From the NCBI GenBank assembly GCA_041392205.1, contig JAWKMO010000005.1, positions 97,711-161,710 of the forward strand: a DNA stretch of 64,000 nt, written 5' to 3'. The notes under the pieces are model-generated. The model made no database searches. It was not told the origin of the DNA and saw only the letters and a program-made list of their open reading frames with translations. Positions within the stretch are counted from its first letter, which is position 1. Each line of letters opens with the position of its first letter. The position numbers were made by a program, and so were the translations under genes. Origin of the DNA: Halomarinibacterium sp041392205. Lineage in GTDB: Bacteria > Bacteroidota > Bacteroidia > Flavobacteriales > Flavobacteriaceae. Of this stretch, positions 41,439 through 52,400 are shown piece by piece.

Positions 41439-44400
41439 TTAATGATTTAAACTCACCGGAAAATCCTGCCCAAACCCAAAACTGGAAGGATACTGTGGGC
41501 TTCCTTTATACTTTTCAGAGATTTCGGGTACACGGCTTTCTAAATAGGCTTTTAACTCATTTACAGTAACACGTTTGTCACCACTATCGGCTTTTCCTGA
41601 AAGGGCTTCTAACAACGCATAGGTAAATACGCCGTGACCCAATTCGTCAAACTCGGTAGCAAATTGCTGGCTACCACTTGCTGTAAGCCAATGTGTTCCG
41701 GTACTTCGTGCCAATTGCGCAATGGCTTTTTCTTCCACAGCGCCACGTGCAGCGACCGTAGCTAAAGCACCTGCACTTTGGCAGGCATCCAAAATATACA
41801 ACTGTTTTTGTGCTGCAATTCCGGAGGCAATTTGCTTCAATTCGGAAGCGGCAATTCCTTTTTGTTGCAAGGCACCGTCATCGCCATACAATTGGGTAAC
41901 ATCATTGGGTACTAGGAAAAATTCGGAAGTACCACTCATGACTCCGTGACCTGCATAATAAAATATAAATATATCTTGCGGATTTGCTATACTTGCTATT
42001 TCCGTAATTTTTGAAAGAATGTTATCTCTTATTGCTTCATTATTTTTAATAAAATACACATGTGTTTTTGAAGTGATATTCGTTAAGCCTTTTTCCAGAC
42101 TTTCTTTAAATCCGGTAGCATCTGCTACAGCATAATTAAGATTGTATTTCGGATTTTGGTATTCATCTATCCCTACAATTAATAAATGTGCTTGGATGCC
42201 TTGTGGTTTAATAAGCGATTGCTGTTTTGGAAGGTAGTTTACATTCAATTTTTCGGGAACGCTTTCCGTTCCTTGTGAATTCACCGCTACGGCAGAAAAC
42301 TCGTTAAGCCCTTCAATAAGCTGAACATCCAATTCTTTTTTATTAGGATTTTGGTCATCATCGTCCACAAAAAGGTTACGGGTGTTATTCCCCACCAATT
42401 TTCCGTTCTGATACAATCGTATTTCCTTCACTTTATCACCAGTATTAGCGGCTTCTAAAACAATCTTTCCGGTGCCGTTTTCAACTGTTATTTCTGAAAC
42501 TGAATCATCGACAACATACAGGTTTCGGGAACCTTGTTTATAGGTTAATGAAAGACTTGGTGGCGGTGCCATGCTTTCTAGATTTACACTAGATTTGAAA
42601 TCTTTTTCGGCTAAAATTTGATAGAGAAGTCGTGGTGTGTAAAATGTATTAAAAACACTTTCCAGCGGAATGGTTTTCTTGTTTTTTATAAAAGCGACTT
42701 TGTCCCAACCCTCTTGTGAGCCATCAAACAATCCTTCGGGCGTGTAAGCCACCCAGCTTTTATCTTCAAAAACATAGAGCCTTGCTAGTTCCTTTTGACT
42801 TACATACTCAATAAATTTAATTCCGCCAGATTCAGGGGTAGCAATAATGGTATTAGAAACAAAATCTCCTGAAAATTTTCCGTAGTTATTCATTTTGAAG
42901 GATTGTACCTTTTTACCTGTTGGAATATGGTACACTAAAACCCCAAGAGTAAATCCTGAAAGCAATAAATAATCTTCATTGGGCGAAAGATACCCGTCCA
43001 TTTTTAGACCCTTAAAATCACCATCGAAGCTTTTTTTAACGGTTCCTGAGGCGGCATCTAAAATTTCAATTTTATTGATGGTAGAATTACAAACCAACAA
43101 TTCTTTTCCTCCATTTATATGAAAAATAGCAAAATATTTTCCGTCTTTTACCCACTTTTCATTTTTCGCTCCAAAATCGAAATAATGCAATTTGTCATAA
43201 AAAACTTGATCGGCATGAATCTCTGCCGTGGTATAAGCCACGGCATTATTAAAAGGAGAAAGACTAAAAGAATTATCAAAAAAACCAACTTCGGTTCTCA
43301 TAGGTTTATTGAAAATTTCAGCTTTTGTTTCGGTATTAATTACTCGTAATTCATTGGAAGAAAGGGTTGCCAATAATTTTGTATTCGGACTAAAGTCTGA
43401 ATATCTTACCCCCTTATAATTTTCAATTAAATCTTCAAAACTATCCGCTTCTCCTCTTGTAAAAACTTTAATTGGATCTATGGTTTGGGTCACTGCAAAA
43501 ACCTTGTTAGAAGAGGGATCCGGAATCATGGTTGCGGCACTAAAATCGTCTCTATAGTTGGTTTTATAGTGCGTAAGTTGCGTAACCTTAGGGTGAACCA
43601 AAAGCGAATAGGTATTTATTCCGTATTGTCCAGAAAATAATAACTCTACTCCCTCTCCATTTTGAACCGATACGAGTTGTGTAGGTTCCAGGACATTATT
43701 TCCATAAACTGCTAAAGGCGTATCATTAAAAATTTTATACCTCCCATAATGACCGTTATAAGTGAGTTGGGCATAAATAAAATCCTCGGCATCAATAATC
43801 CCATGAGCTAATTCGGTTTTAGAAAAGGACCCAATCACTTCTCCAGTATTGGCATCTAATTGCATTAAAGGAAGAAACGTAGTATGAATCCAGAATTTTT
43901 TACTGTCCTTAGTCAATGTAACGTCAAAAAGACTTGCCATTAAAATACCTTCATAGTCAATTTCAATAGGAAAAGATTGATTCCACAATACTTTTCTTGA
44001 GGCATCCAATCGCATAAAAACAGCTCTGTTGGCGTCCATGTCATAGATGGCTCTTAACACATCCCCGTTATCGAACATCGCTATGATATCGCTATTAATC
44101 TCTTTATATTCAGCAGTCTCTGTAGAGAAAAGATAATTATCTCCATAGTTTGAAGAAATAAATGCTCTTTTACCATCTGGGGTAAACCGGAAATAGTTTA
44201 TTTCACCTTCTCCCGGAAAAGAAGGCATACTCGCCGCCTGAAATGTACCCGTACTTTCATCTAACGCATACATGGTGGTCATATAATTTTGATCTCGAGC
44301 AAATAGCACCAATCGACCTTTCCCTTGAAACTCAAGAAAATGGATGGCATAAATTCTCCCAAGTGGATAGTCTTTTATTTTTTCGAAAGTTTCTGTGCTA

Positions 44401-44690
44401 AAAACAGAGATGGTATTATTTGCTAAAATATACGCTTTGCCTTCGGCTTCATTAATTTCTATAGCTGTAATTGAATTTGTAAAATCTAAAGTTTTGTAAA
44501 GCAGCCCCGTTTTTTCATCCCAAAACTTTAGGGTTTTATCCATATACCCATAGGTTATTAAAATACCTCTTTTGGCATCGAGTGCCGATTGCGATATAGA
44601 CTCAGAATGATTGCTTTGCACGACAAATTCTTGCTGTGCCTGCAAAGCAAACACCATCAAAAAACTAATGCATAAATATATTTTTTTCAT
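41439..44690 (-). CDS. Secreted WD40-like/caspase-like (C14) protease
   Basis: 1083 residues with a Sec signal peptide (to FALQAQ). Residues about 25-700 are WD40-like propeller repeats (ITYGYMDKTLKFWDEKTG at the start). An Ig-like segment at about 740-820 contains NTRNLFVDDDDQNP. The last 240 residues form a caspase (peptidase C14) domain: LLIVGIDEYQNPKYNLNYAVAD, catalytic His H915 in FYYAGHGVMSG and Cys C970 in ILDACQSAGAL. It starts 2 bases after the papain-like gene ends, so they are an operon pair. No T9SS sorting domain; it probably acts in the periplasm. Prokaryotic caspase homologues cleave after basic residues and are often part of conflict or death systems; the role here is unknown. 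Confidence 0.9.
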   Translation of the reverse strand: MKKIYLCISFLMVFALQAQQEFVVQSNHSESISQSALDAKRGILITYGYMDKTLKFWDEKTGLLYKTLDFTNSITAIEINEAEGKAYILANNTISVFSTETFEKIKDYPLGRIYAIHFLEFQGKGRLVLFARDQNYMTTMYALDESTGTFQAASMPSFPGEGEINYFRFTPDGKRAFISSNYGDNYLFSTETAEYKEINSDIIAMFDNGDVLRAIYDMDANRAVFMRLDASRKVLWNQSFPIEIDYEGILMASLFDVTLTKDSKKFWIHTTFLPLMQLDANTGEVIGSFSKTELAHGIIDAEDFIYAQLTYNGHYGRYKIFNDTPLAVYGNNVLEPTQLVSVQNGEGVELLFSGQYGINTYSLLVHPKVTQLTHYKTNYRDDFSAATMIPDPSSNKVFAVTQTIDPIKVFTRGEADSFEDLIENYKGVRYSDFSPNTKLLATLSSNELRVINTETKAEIFNKPMRTEVGFFDNSFSLSPFNNAVAYTTAEIHADQVFYDKLHYFDFGAKNEKWVKDGKYFAIFHINGGKELLVCNSTINKIEILDAASGTVKKSFDGDFKGLKMDGYLSPNEDYLLLSGFTLGVLVYHIPTGKKVQSFKMNNYGKFSGDFVSNTIIATPESGGIKFIEYVSQKELARLYVFEDKSWVAYTPEGLFDGSQEGWDKVAFIKNKKTIPLESVFNTFYTPRLLYQILAEKDFKSSVNLESMAPPPSLSLTYKQGSRNLYVVDDSVSEITVENGTGKIVLEAANTGDKVKEIRLYQNGKLVGNNTRNLFVDDDDQNPNKKELDVQLIEGLNEFSAVAVNSQGTESVPEKLNVNYLPKQQSLIKPQGIQAHLLIVGIDEYQNPKYNLNYAVADATGFKESLEKGLTNITSKTHVYFIKNNEAIRDNILSKITEIASIANPQDIFIFYYAGHGVMSGTSEFFLVPNDVTQLYGDDGALQQKGIAASELKQIASGIAAQKQLYILDACQSAGALATVAARGAVEEKAIAQLARSTGTHWLTASGSQQFATEFDELGHGVFTYALLEALSGKADSGDKRVTVNELKAYLESRVPEISEKYKGSPQYPSSFGFGQDFPVSLNH

Positions 44691-44692
44691 AA

Positions 44693-46276
44693 TTAATTAT
44701 GAGTTAGCTCAATCATTAAAGGAACAACATACCCTTGAGCTCCTTCCTTTACTTTAAAGCCTGGTGTTCCAGAAGCATACTCAACCATACTCTTATCGAT
44801 AAGCACTGCTCCTAATGCTGATTTTATTTTGGAAGTTAATGAACCTTCGGTATTTTGCATTTTTTCTAGTAATTCTTTCTCATCTAATTTTTGCTGACTG
44901 AAAAGTATTAGTAAATAATCGGTCCCGGGATTATTATCCATTCGTATTACTTTCTTTTCGCTTGGGAAAGCCAATTCAGAGTTTGCCCCAATGAGCGGAG
45001 ACATACCGTCCTCAAAGGGCAATATTTTATTAATTTTTTGGGTTAAATCGGTAGCAAAAGCATAAATATAGCCTTCATTTACATTATTCAAATAAAATCT
45101 AAAACGAGTTCCTGAAGCATAGCTTTCTTTCATTCTATATGCTACCAAATCTTCCCCTTCTACATCATCATCAACAAAGAGATTTCGAGTTGAAACTCGT
45201 GTCACCTCCATAGCTATTCCTGTGTTTGTTTCAAACCTTAAACTTCCTTCAGGTAAGGCACCAGCAATAGGGTTAGGGTCAGACTCACCATAAGGTAATG
45301 TTGGTTTAATAGGTTGATTTGGGTTATTTGGTTCCACTCTTGGAAGTTCGGGTCTATTGGGTTGATTGGGTGTATTTGGAATGGTTTTAGGCACCGATGG
45401 CAAGGAAGGCTTTCCATTACTATCTTTTCTCACGTAATAACTATAGGGCTGCAATGCTCCCATGGCCCAAGTTTCGTATTCGCTATAAGGCACCCAAATA
45501 AAGCCGCCGTCTCCCCAGCCAGTTCCCCAACTATTCATAAGGCGAAAAGCTCCTCCTTCATAAGTATCGTCATACCCAATTACAACCATGGCATGGTACC
45601 CATGTTGATTGGCAACGGTTCCTTTTTCAGTTTCTAAAGAACGCCAAGTATTTGTGGCTTTAAAAAAACTTTGTGGAAGTTTCATTCCTAATAAAACAGG
45701 ATATCCTTCAGTAAGCGCTTTTTTGGTCGCATTAGTTTTTATTCCATACTCTGGCGAATCAAAAAAGAAAAGAGTTTGGTAGTCTCTAATACGGTAGTCT
45801 ATTGCTTCCAATTGTACTTCCGTACTTATTTCGGGATTACATTGGTAGGGTAAAGACCGTAAAGTGGGTGCTCCTGCCACTTTTAATGCCTCCAATCCAA
45901 ACTTTGGGTTGGCTCCTTTACTACAGTCTACATCATCTTCTCTTTTAATTATTGAATATATAAATGAAGGTGATAAAGCATTTGCAGTTATTGTTTGTTT
46001 ATCTGTTAGGCCTAAATCTTTGGCAAGCATAATGGTTCTTAACCCATAGGCACTTGCATAAGCAACACATGTTCCATACCTACCTTGATTTCCGGGTGTA
46101 GGAGCATATTGTTCTAACGAATAACTACTCGGCAGATTGGTATAAGTTGCTGCTGTAAATTCTACTTTATAGGGAATACTTCTATAAGATTCTTCATCCC
46201 ATACCATCCCCATAGGATAGTCTTGAGCAAATGAATAAAAAGTAATAAAAAATAATAAAAAGGTAAGCTGTCTCAT
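44693..46276 (-). CDS. Secreted papain-like (C1) protease with DUF4384
   Basis: 527 residues, Sec signal peptide (to FYSFAQ). Papain-type protease core about 45-285 with the oxyanion Gln in NQGRYGTCVAYASA, catalytic Cys C70, His H228 in NQHGYHAMVVIGYDD and Asn N248 in RLMNSWGTGWGDGG. A proline/asparagine-rich linker (about 295-345) follows. The C-terminal 180 residues are a DUF4384-like domain (SGTRFRFYLNNVNEGYIYAF) preceded by RNLFVDDDVEGED. The nine residues TRNLFVDDD occur in both this protein and its caspase partner. It is the first gene of the operon. The pair could act on one another or on shared substrates; this is inferred. Confidence 0.88.
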   Translation of the reverse strand: MRQLTFLLFFITFYSFAQDYPMGMVWDEESYRSIPYKVEFTAATYTNLPSSYSLEQYAPTPGNQGRYGTCVAYASAYGLRTIMLAKDLGLTDKQTITANALSPSFIYSIIKREDDVDCSKGANPKFGLEALKVAGAPTLRSLPYQCNPEISTEVQLEAIDYRIRDYQTLFFFDSPEYGIKTNATKKALTEGYPVLLGMKLPQSFFKATNTWRSLETEKGTVANQHGYHAMVVIGYDDTYEGGAFRLMNSWGTGWGDGGFIWVPYSEYETWAMGALQPYSYYVRKDSNGKPSLPSVPKTIPNTPNQPNRPELPRVEPNNPNQPIKPTLPYGESDPNPIAGALPEGSLRFETNTGIAMEVTRVSTRNLFVDDDVEGEDLVAYRMKESYASGTRFRFYLNNVNEGYIYAFATDLTQKINKILPFEDGMSPLIGANSELAFPSEKKVIRMDNNPGTDYLLILFSQQKLDEKELLEKMQNTEGSLTSKIKSALGAVLIDKSMVEYASGTPGFKVKEGAQGYVVPLMIELTHN

Positions 46277-46349
46277 AACGTATGGTTTTTACGATATAAA
46301 AATGCGTTTTATAAATAATTATTGAAATAGGGCAATTGACGTATAATTA

Positions 46350-46386
46350 TAAAAAATAAAACCCTTCAATTACTTGAAGGGCTTTA
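46350..46386 (-). terminator. Rho-independent terminator
   Basis: Minus strand: GCCCTTCAA, GTAA loop, TTGAAGGGT, then TTTATTTTTT. It follows the stop of the 2289-residue metalloprotease gene and precedes the papain-like gene. Confidence 0.85.
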
Positions 46387-46404
46387 CTATTATTTAAAAA
46401 CTAT

Positions 46405-49400
46405 TTATTCTTTAATAAGCTGTTTTGTGATATAACCATTCTCACCTTGGATAAGAACTAGATACGAAGCCGAAGAAAGCATAGAAATATCCAATGCCTT
46501 TTCAGTACCCATATCTTTTAAATCATAAACAGCAACCAATTTCCCAGTAACATCAAAAATACTGGCACTCTCCAACGCTAAGGCTTGAGGGTTGCTAATG
46601 TTTACAACAGCCTTTGCTGGATTTGGATACATAACAATAGTTGATATATCCGCCAAATTATTCTCATTACCCAATAGGCTCTCTACAGTAAGTACGAACG
46701 TACAACAACCTTCATTACCGTACTCATCGGTAGCACAGATAGAAATGGTATACACACCATCTGGCAACAGGGTACCTGCCGCTGGACTTTGTGAGAACAC
46801 CGTTACAGGGTCGGTACAGTTGTCCGTAGCCGTAATACCTCCTAACGCCCAGTAGTCGGGTAGCTCATAGAACAAGTTAAGGGGTCCTGGATCTACCGTT
46901 TGGTCTGCTGGACAGCCATCGATCATTGGACCCATAGCATCTACAACCGTTAAGGTAGCCGTACAAGAGGCCAAGTTACCATCCGCATCGCTAGCAAATA
47001 CCGTTACCGTGATAGGAGTTCCTATATCGTCGCAGGTAACATCGGTTACATCTACCGCTGTGATCGTAATACCACAAGCATCGAAAGAGTTGGCTAGGTC
47101 GATGAACAGGTCTGGCGTTACTTCAGCCATACCGTTCTCATCCAATTCTACTGTGGCATCCATACATACTAAAATAGGATCGGTGTTGTCAATCACATTT
47201 ACCGTAGCAGTACAAGTAGAGCTATTTCCACTTGGGTCAGTTACTGTAACATCAACTTGATTTAATCCTAACTGAGAACAGTCGAATTCTATTGTTGAAC
47301 TCGTTAAAGGGGTAAAGTTAATACAGAAACTATCTAATGTTCCTGAATCGCCACCCGCATTATCGGTAATTCTAAGTACCCATCCTCCGTTAACATCTTC
47401 ACCATCATAGGTGGCTGCAAAAGTACCTCCCTCTGGTTCAAAAGTTCCAGTAAAGGGAGCCGTACCTGCTGTAATATCTGCGCCACCATCTTGGAAGACA
47501 GTTCCCGTATAATTATCACCACTTCCACCATTTTGATCTGAAAGGATCAATGAAGTTCCTGTTGGTGATACTAATTCAATGGTAAGGTCTCCATCCCAAG
47601 TATGAGTAATATCTAAGGTTACAGTGTCTATTGCATAATCGGTTCCTAAAATTCCTGATTCTGCTACCGTAGCAGTAGATTCTACTGGCGGAAGGGTATC
47701 ATCAATTACAGCACCAATATTATCTCCACATTCATTAATAGGAGCACCACTTGCTCCAAAAGAAGCAGTCCAACCGCAAGCCTCATCTACACTTAACAAT
47801 AAATCGCTTGCATTAACGGTTACCGTTCCTGTGGTGCCGTCTAAGAATACATCAAGAGCAGTAGAAGGTATATCGTAATTTAATACAAAGTTATCTACTC
47901 CAGCACCCCAAGCCCAATCGTTTTCATCGTCATAAGTGAAACGTACTTGGAAAGCGGCATTCATGAATGGAGTCATATCAATTACTCCAGAGTTTGTAGG
48001 TGCAGTATCTACATCAACAAATAAAATTTGTTGCCATGCAGCTCCGTCCCATACTTCGGCAGTAAATATTCCAGAGTCTACAAAAACTTGCAATGAATAA
48101 TCAAAAGATAAATCAGCTGAAGCAGAAGTTGATAAATCAACAACAGGTGATAATAATTGAACGGTATTATCTAATTCTCCAGAACCAATAGCGTCATCAT
48201 CAAAAATTGCAGCATTTGAGCTGAAGGCTGGACCCCCTGGCATTACACCACTTCCAAAAGTCCAATCAAAGCCTCCACTTACAATTACTGTACTCCAACC
48301 TACTGGTAATGAAGCTCCTTCAAAGTCTTCGGTAACACTTACTGCACCAGGAGCACCAATACATTGTAATACTGGAGCAATGTTATCTTCCACTGTTACT
48401 TCTGTCTCACAAGAAGAAACATTTCCATTGACATCGGTAACAAATACAGTAAACGTATTTGGTCCTACATTAGCACACGTTAAATCGATACTAGGTACCG
48501 TAGGCGGTGCTAACGAAGTAAAGGTGATACAATAGTTGTTTAATACACCACTATCGCCACCGGCATCATCATTTATATTTAAAGTCCAGTTTCCGTTTAC
48601 TGGCTCACCTGCAAAGAATGGGTTCATAGGACCGCCTTCTGGCTGGAAAGTACCTGTAAATGGCGCAGTACCTGTAGTGATACTAGGAGCACCGTCCATA
48701 AATACCGTGTTGGTATAGTTGTCTCCTGCTCCACCATTGTCACTAGATAAATCCAATACTAAACCATTGGGTGAAGTAAGTGTTATATCCAAATCGCCAT
48801 CGAAGGTATGGGTTAAATCTAAATCCACTCTTTCTATCGCAAAATCCACACCTACAATTCCTACTGTGGTAACTACTGCGGGAGAAGGATCCATAGGTCC
48901 AGAGGTTCCCGTAGCTGGAATAGGCAATCCTGAAGGACCACATTCAGTAACATCTGCTGCAGCAGGATCTGCAAAAGCAATATTTAAAATTCCACAGTTA
49001 TCTGTACTGCTAGCTAATACCTCAGCAGGAGTTAAATTATAATCGCCATTAGCATCCAGTTCTACGGTAATGTCTTGACATGCTATTACGGGATTTTCAT
49101 CATCGGTTACTATAATATCGAAACTACATGTATTAGTATTACCATTCACATCGGTAGCCGTAAAGGTAACCGTGGTGGTTCCCACAGGGAATACATCTCC
49201 CGAACCTAATACACCAGGGTCTGGAGAGGTTTGTACTACCGAAGCAATGCCGCAGGCGTCTGTAGCTAAGGCAGGAGCGTAGCTAATAACCGCACCACAA
49301 ATACCTGCATCATTATTCGCCAAAATATTAGCTGGACAAGAAACCACGGGTGGTACACTGTCCTCAACGGTAACCGTTGCCGTACAAGTAGATGCGTTGC

Positions 49401-52400
49401 CATAAATATCGGTTACGGTTAATGTTACAGTAGTTCCACCGGTACTCGTAATAGCTGGTGCTCCTGGCACCCAATCGGTCGCTGGATCCATGTTTTGTAA
49501 AGTTCCATTGGCATTGTTCCCAGTTTCATCAATAATGATGCTACTACCTGTTCCTTCTTCAATGGTATAATTCATAACCAATCCCACTTGTGGACTTGCT
49601 AGGCTTGAATTCATACTTGCTTGTATTTCAGCTTGAGATCTCGCAACATTCCAAAAACGCACCTCATCTACTTGTCCATTTAATCCAAATGGGAAACTCG
49701 AAAATTGAGTTTTACCAATGGTAAAGGTTTCAGTTGTGGAAGAGGTAAAGTTCCCATTTGCGGGTGTTGTTCCAACTAGATTACCATTAATGTACAATCT
49801 AAGATCGGATCCATCATAGGTAAAGGAAAGATGTTGCCACTGATTTACCATTATTCCAGATCCAACAATATCAAAATTAACTCCTGAACTATTTCTAAAA
49901 CGAGCTTCAACTGTTGTTGAAGATAAATGCAATAAATAGATATCTGCGTTACTATCATTTCTGAATCCAAAGAAACCATCAAAATTAGGGAATGAGGGAG
50001 CAGTGTTTCTTGGGAAAACCCATCCTTCAAGTGTAAACGAATTAGTTCCTGCCAAAGAAGTCGAGGCATTTGGAACTGAGACAAAATCATTCACGTCATC
50101 AAAATCCAATGCAAAATCACTTCCTGTAATAGCCATAACATCAGCACATGTAAATGTATCAGGTGATACCGAAAGTGAAGCAATTCCACAGTTATCGGTA
50201 CTGCCCCCATCTACATCACTAGCTACAATGCTCGCATTTCCACTGGCATCTAATTGTACTGTAATGTTTTGGCAAACAGCATTGGGTGCTTCATTGTCTG
50301 TTACCGTAATATCGAAGGTACAAATGCTAGAGTTGCCACAATCATCCACAACTTCAAAAGTATTTGTAGTAGTTCCTACAGGGAATACACTACCAGAAGC
50401 CAACCCTCCAGTTTGATTAACTGTTACACCACCACAAGTATCCGTGCCTGTGACCGCTGTATAAATTACGATTGCACCACAAACTCCAGCGTCATTGTTA
50501 ACACTAATATTTGCAGGGCAATTGGTAACCGTTGGCGGAGTAGTATCAACCACCGTTATAATTTGGTCACAACTGGTTGCATTACCACAATCGTCTGTTG
50601 CTGTCCAAGTACGTGTAATCACTTGAGTGTTACCACAACCAGGAACGGATGCATCTGTGTAAGTAATGGTCGTTGTACAATTATCTGTAGCCGTAGCAAA
50701 TCCTGTATTGGCAGAATCAGTAATATCTCCCACAACTTGTGCTGTCCATGACACTTCTACTGAAAAATCGTGCAAACAGCCTCCGTCACCACTAGCATCA
50801 TCAGAGATACTTAGCGTCCAAACTCCCGCTGCATTTTCACCGTTAACTGCTGAAAGCGGACTATTGGGCTGGAATGGACCCACAACGGCTGCATTTGCTA
50901 AATAATCGCTGGGACAACTTTCATGGGGACCTGCTGTGCTTACTAAGGTACAGTTACCATTGACCCCCGTAGGTGCTGAATCGTCAAAAGTGGCTCTAAC
51001 GTTGTCTGAATTTCCACTCGTTGGACATACTGGATCAAACATGATGGGAACTGATGTACCATCTGGGCTTATTAAGGTAATTTCTAAATCCCCTACCCAG
51101 CTATGATCAATATCAAAGTTCACATTTACATCGGTAACGGTTGCACCCGCAGGTATCCCTGTTAAATTAGCAGTAGGAGTTCCAACAACTCCAATAGTGG
51201 AATCAGCCCAAGAAATATTAGCCCCAGTATAACTTGCAGTATCGGTTCCTGTCACGGTAATAATTCCCGGAGGAGAGCATTCTACTGTAGTATCTGCAGG
51301 ACATGTAATAGTAGGCGTTGTTGTGTCATCAACAATAATAGTTTGATCACAAGTGGCAGTAAATCCACAAGCATCTGTCACGGTGTATGTTCTTGTTATA
51401 GTGTATGGACAAGAGCCTGATACTGTTTGATTAGTCATGGAAATAGACGTAGCTCCAGTGACTGTTCCTCCTGCTGCTTGGAATGCCGCTATAGTGGTAT
51501 AGGGTGCCGGAGCATCTCCCGGGCCACAACCTTCCACATTTAAGGCGGGAGGGCAAGTTATGGCAACTGTGGATGGAGTACAAGTTAAGGTAAGATCAAA
51601 TGTTCCTACAGCACTACCAAATCCATGAACTAGAACATAATACGTTTCTCCGGCTTCTACACAAACATTGAGCAAAGAAGTGAAGCCAGCACATCCGGGA
51701 CCATCGTCATTTCCTCCTACACAAACTAAACCTCCACAAGAACCGCTAAATACGGAAATTTTTGTATCATAACCCGCCTGATTACAGGTACTCAATGTAG
51801 CCAGTCCGTCAAAACCGGTAAAAGAATACCAAACCCCTGGAGCGGTATTCGAGGTACCACAAAATCCCACACTGTCCAAAGTGGCCATACTAGTATCACC
51901 ACTTACGGTATCCCCACAGTTCATAGGCTGTGCATTGGCACATAAATCGTTTGCAGGAGCAGCACTACATGATCCTATCAAACAATTTCCTGGGGTATTA
52001 ACGGTATTAAGAATAACTGCCCCGGGTTGAGGGCCAAATCCTTGCGTAAAATCAACACCAACTGGGTCATTAGCACAATAGCTCATAATAGTTCCTCCTG
52101 TAGGAGGTGAAGGCGGCAAAGCGCATCCCCCTTCAGTAAAACCGGAACAACCATCAATGGCCGTATTATTCCCATTCCAAACACAGGCATGCGTATGTCG
52201 TGACCCTAGCAAATGCCCCATTTCGTGAGATATAATAAATACATTGAAAGAAAACGTTGGTACAGTATTAAACCCGTTCCCTGAAAACCCACTAAAACAG
52301 AGACTATTATCCACATTAGCATTACAAATTCCATTGAATCCTGCTGCTACACCTCCAATATTTTGTACCTCTACCAAATGACCTAAGTTTCCATTAATAG

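Noticed and set aside
50003..50751. Open frames of 137 and 165 codons opposite the giant metalloprotease gene
   Set aside because: They mirror threonine/valine-rich HYR and P-domain coding sequence on the other strand; low-complexity antisense frames are expected there.
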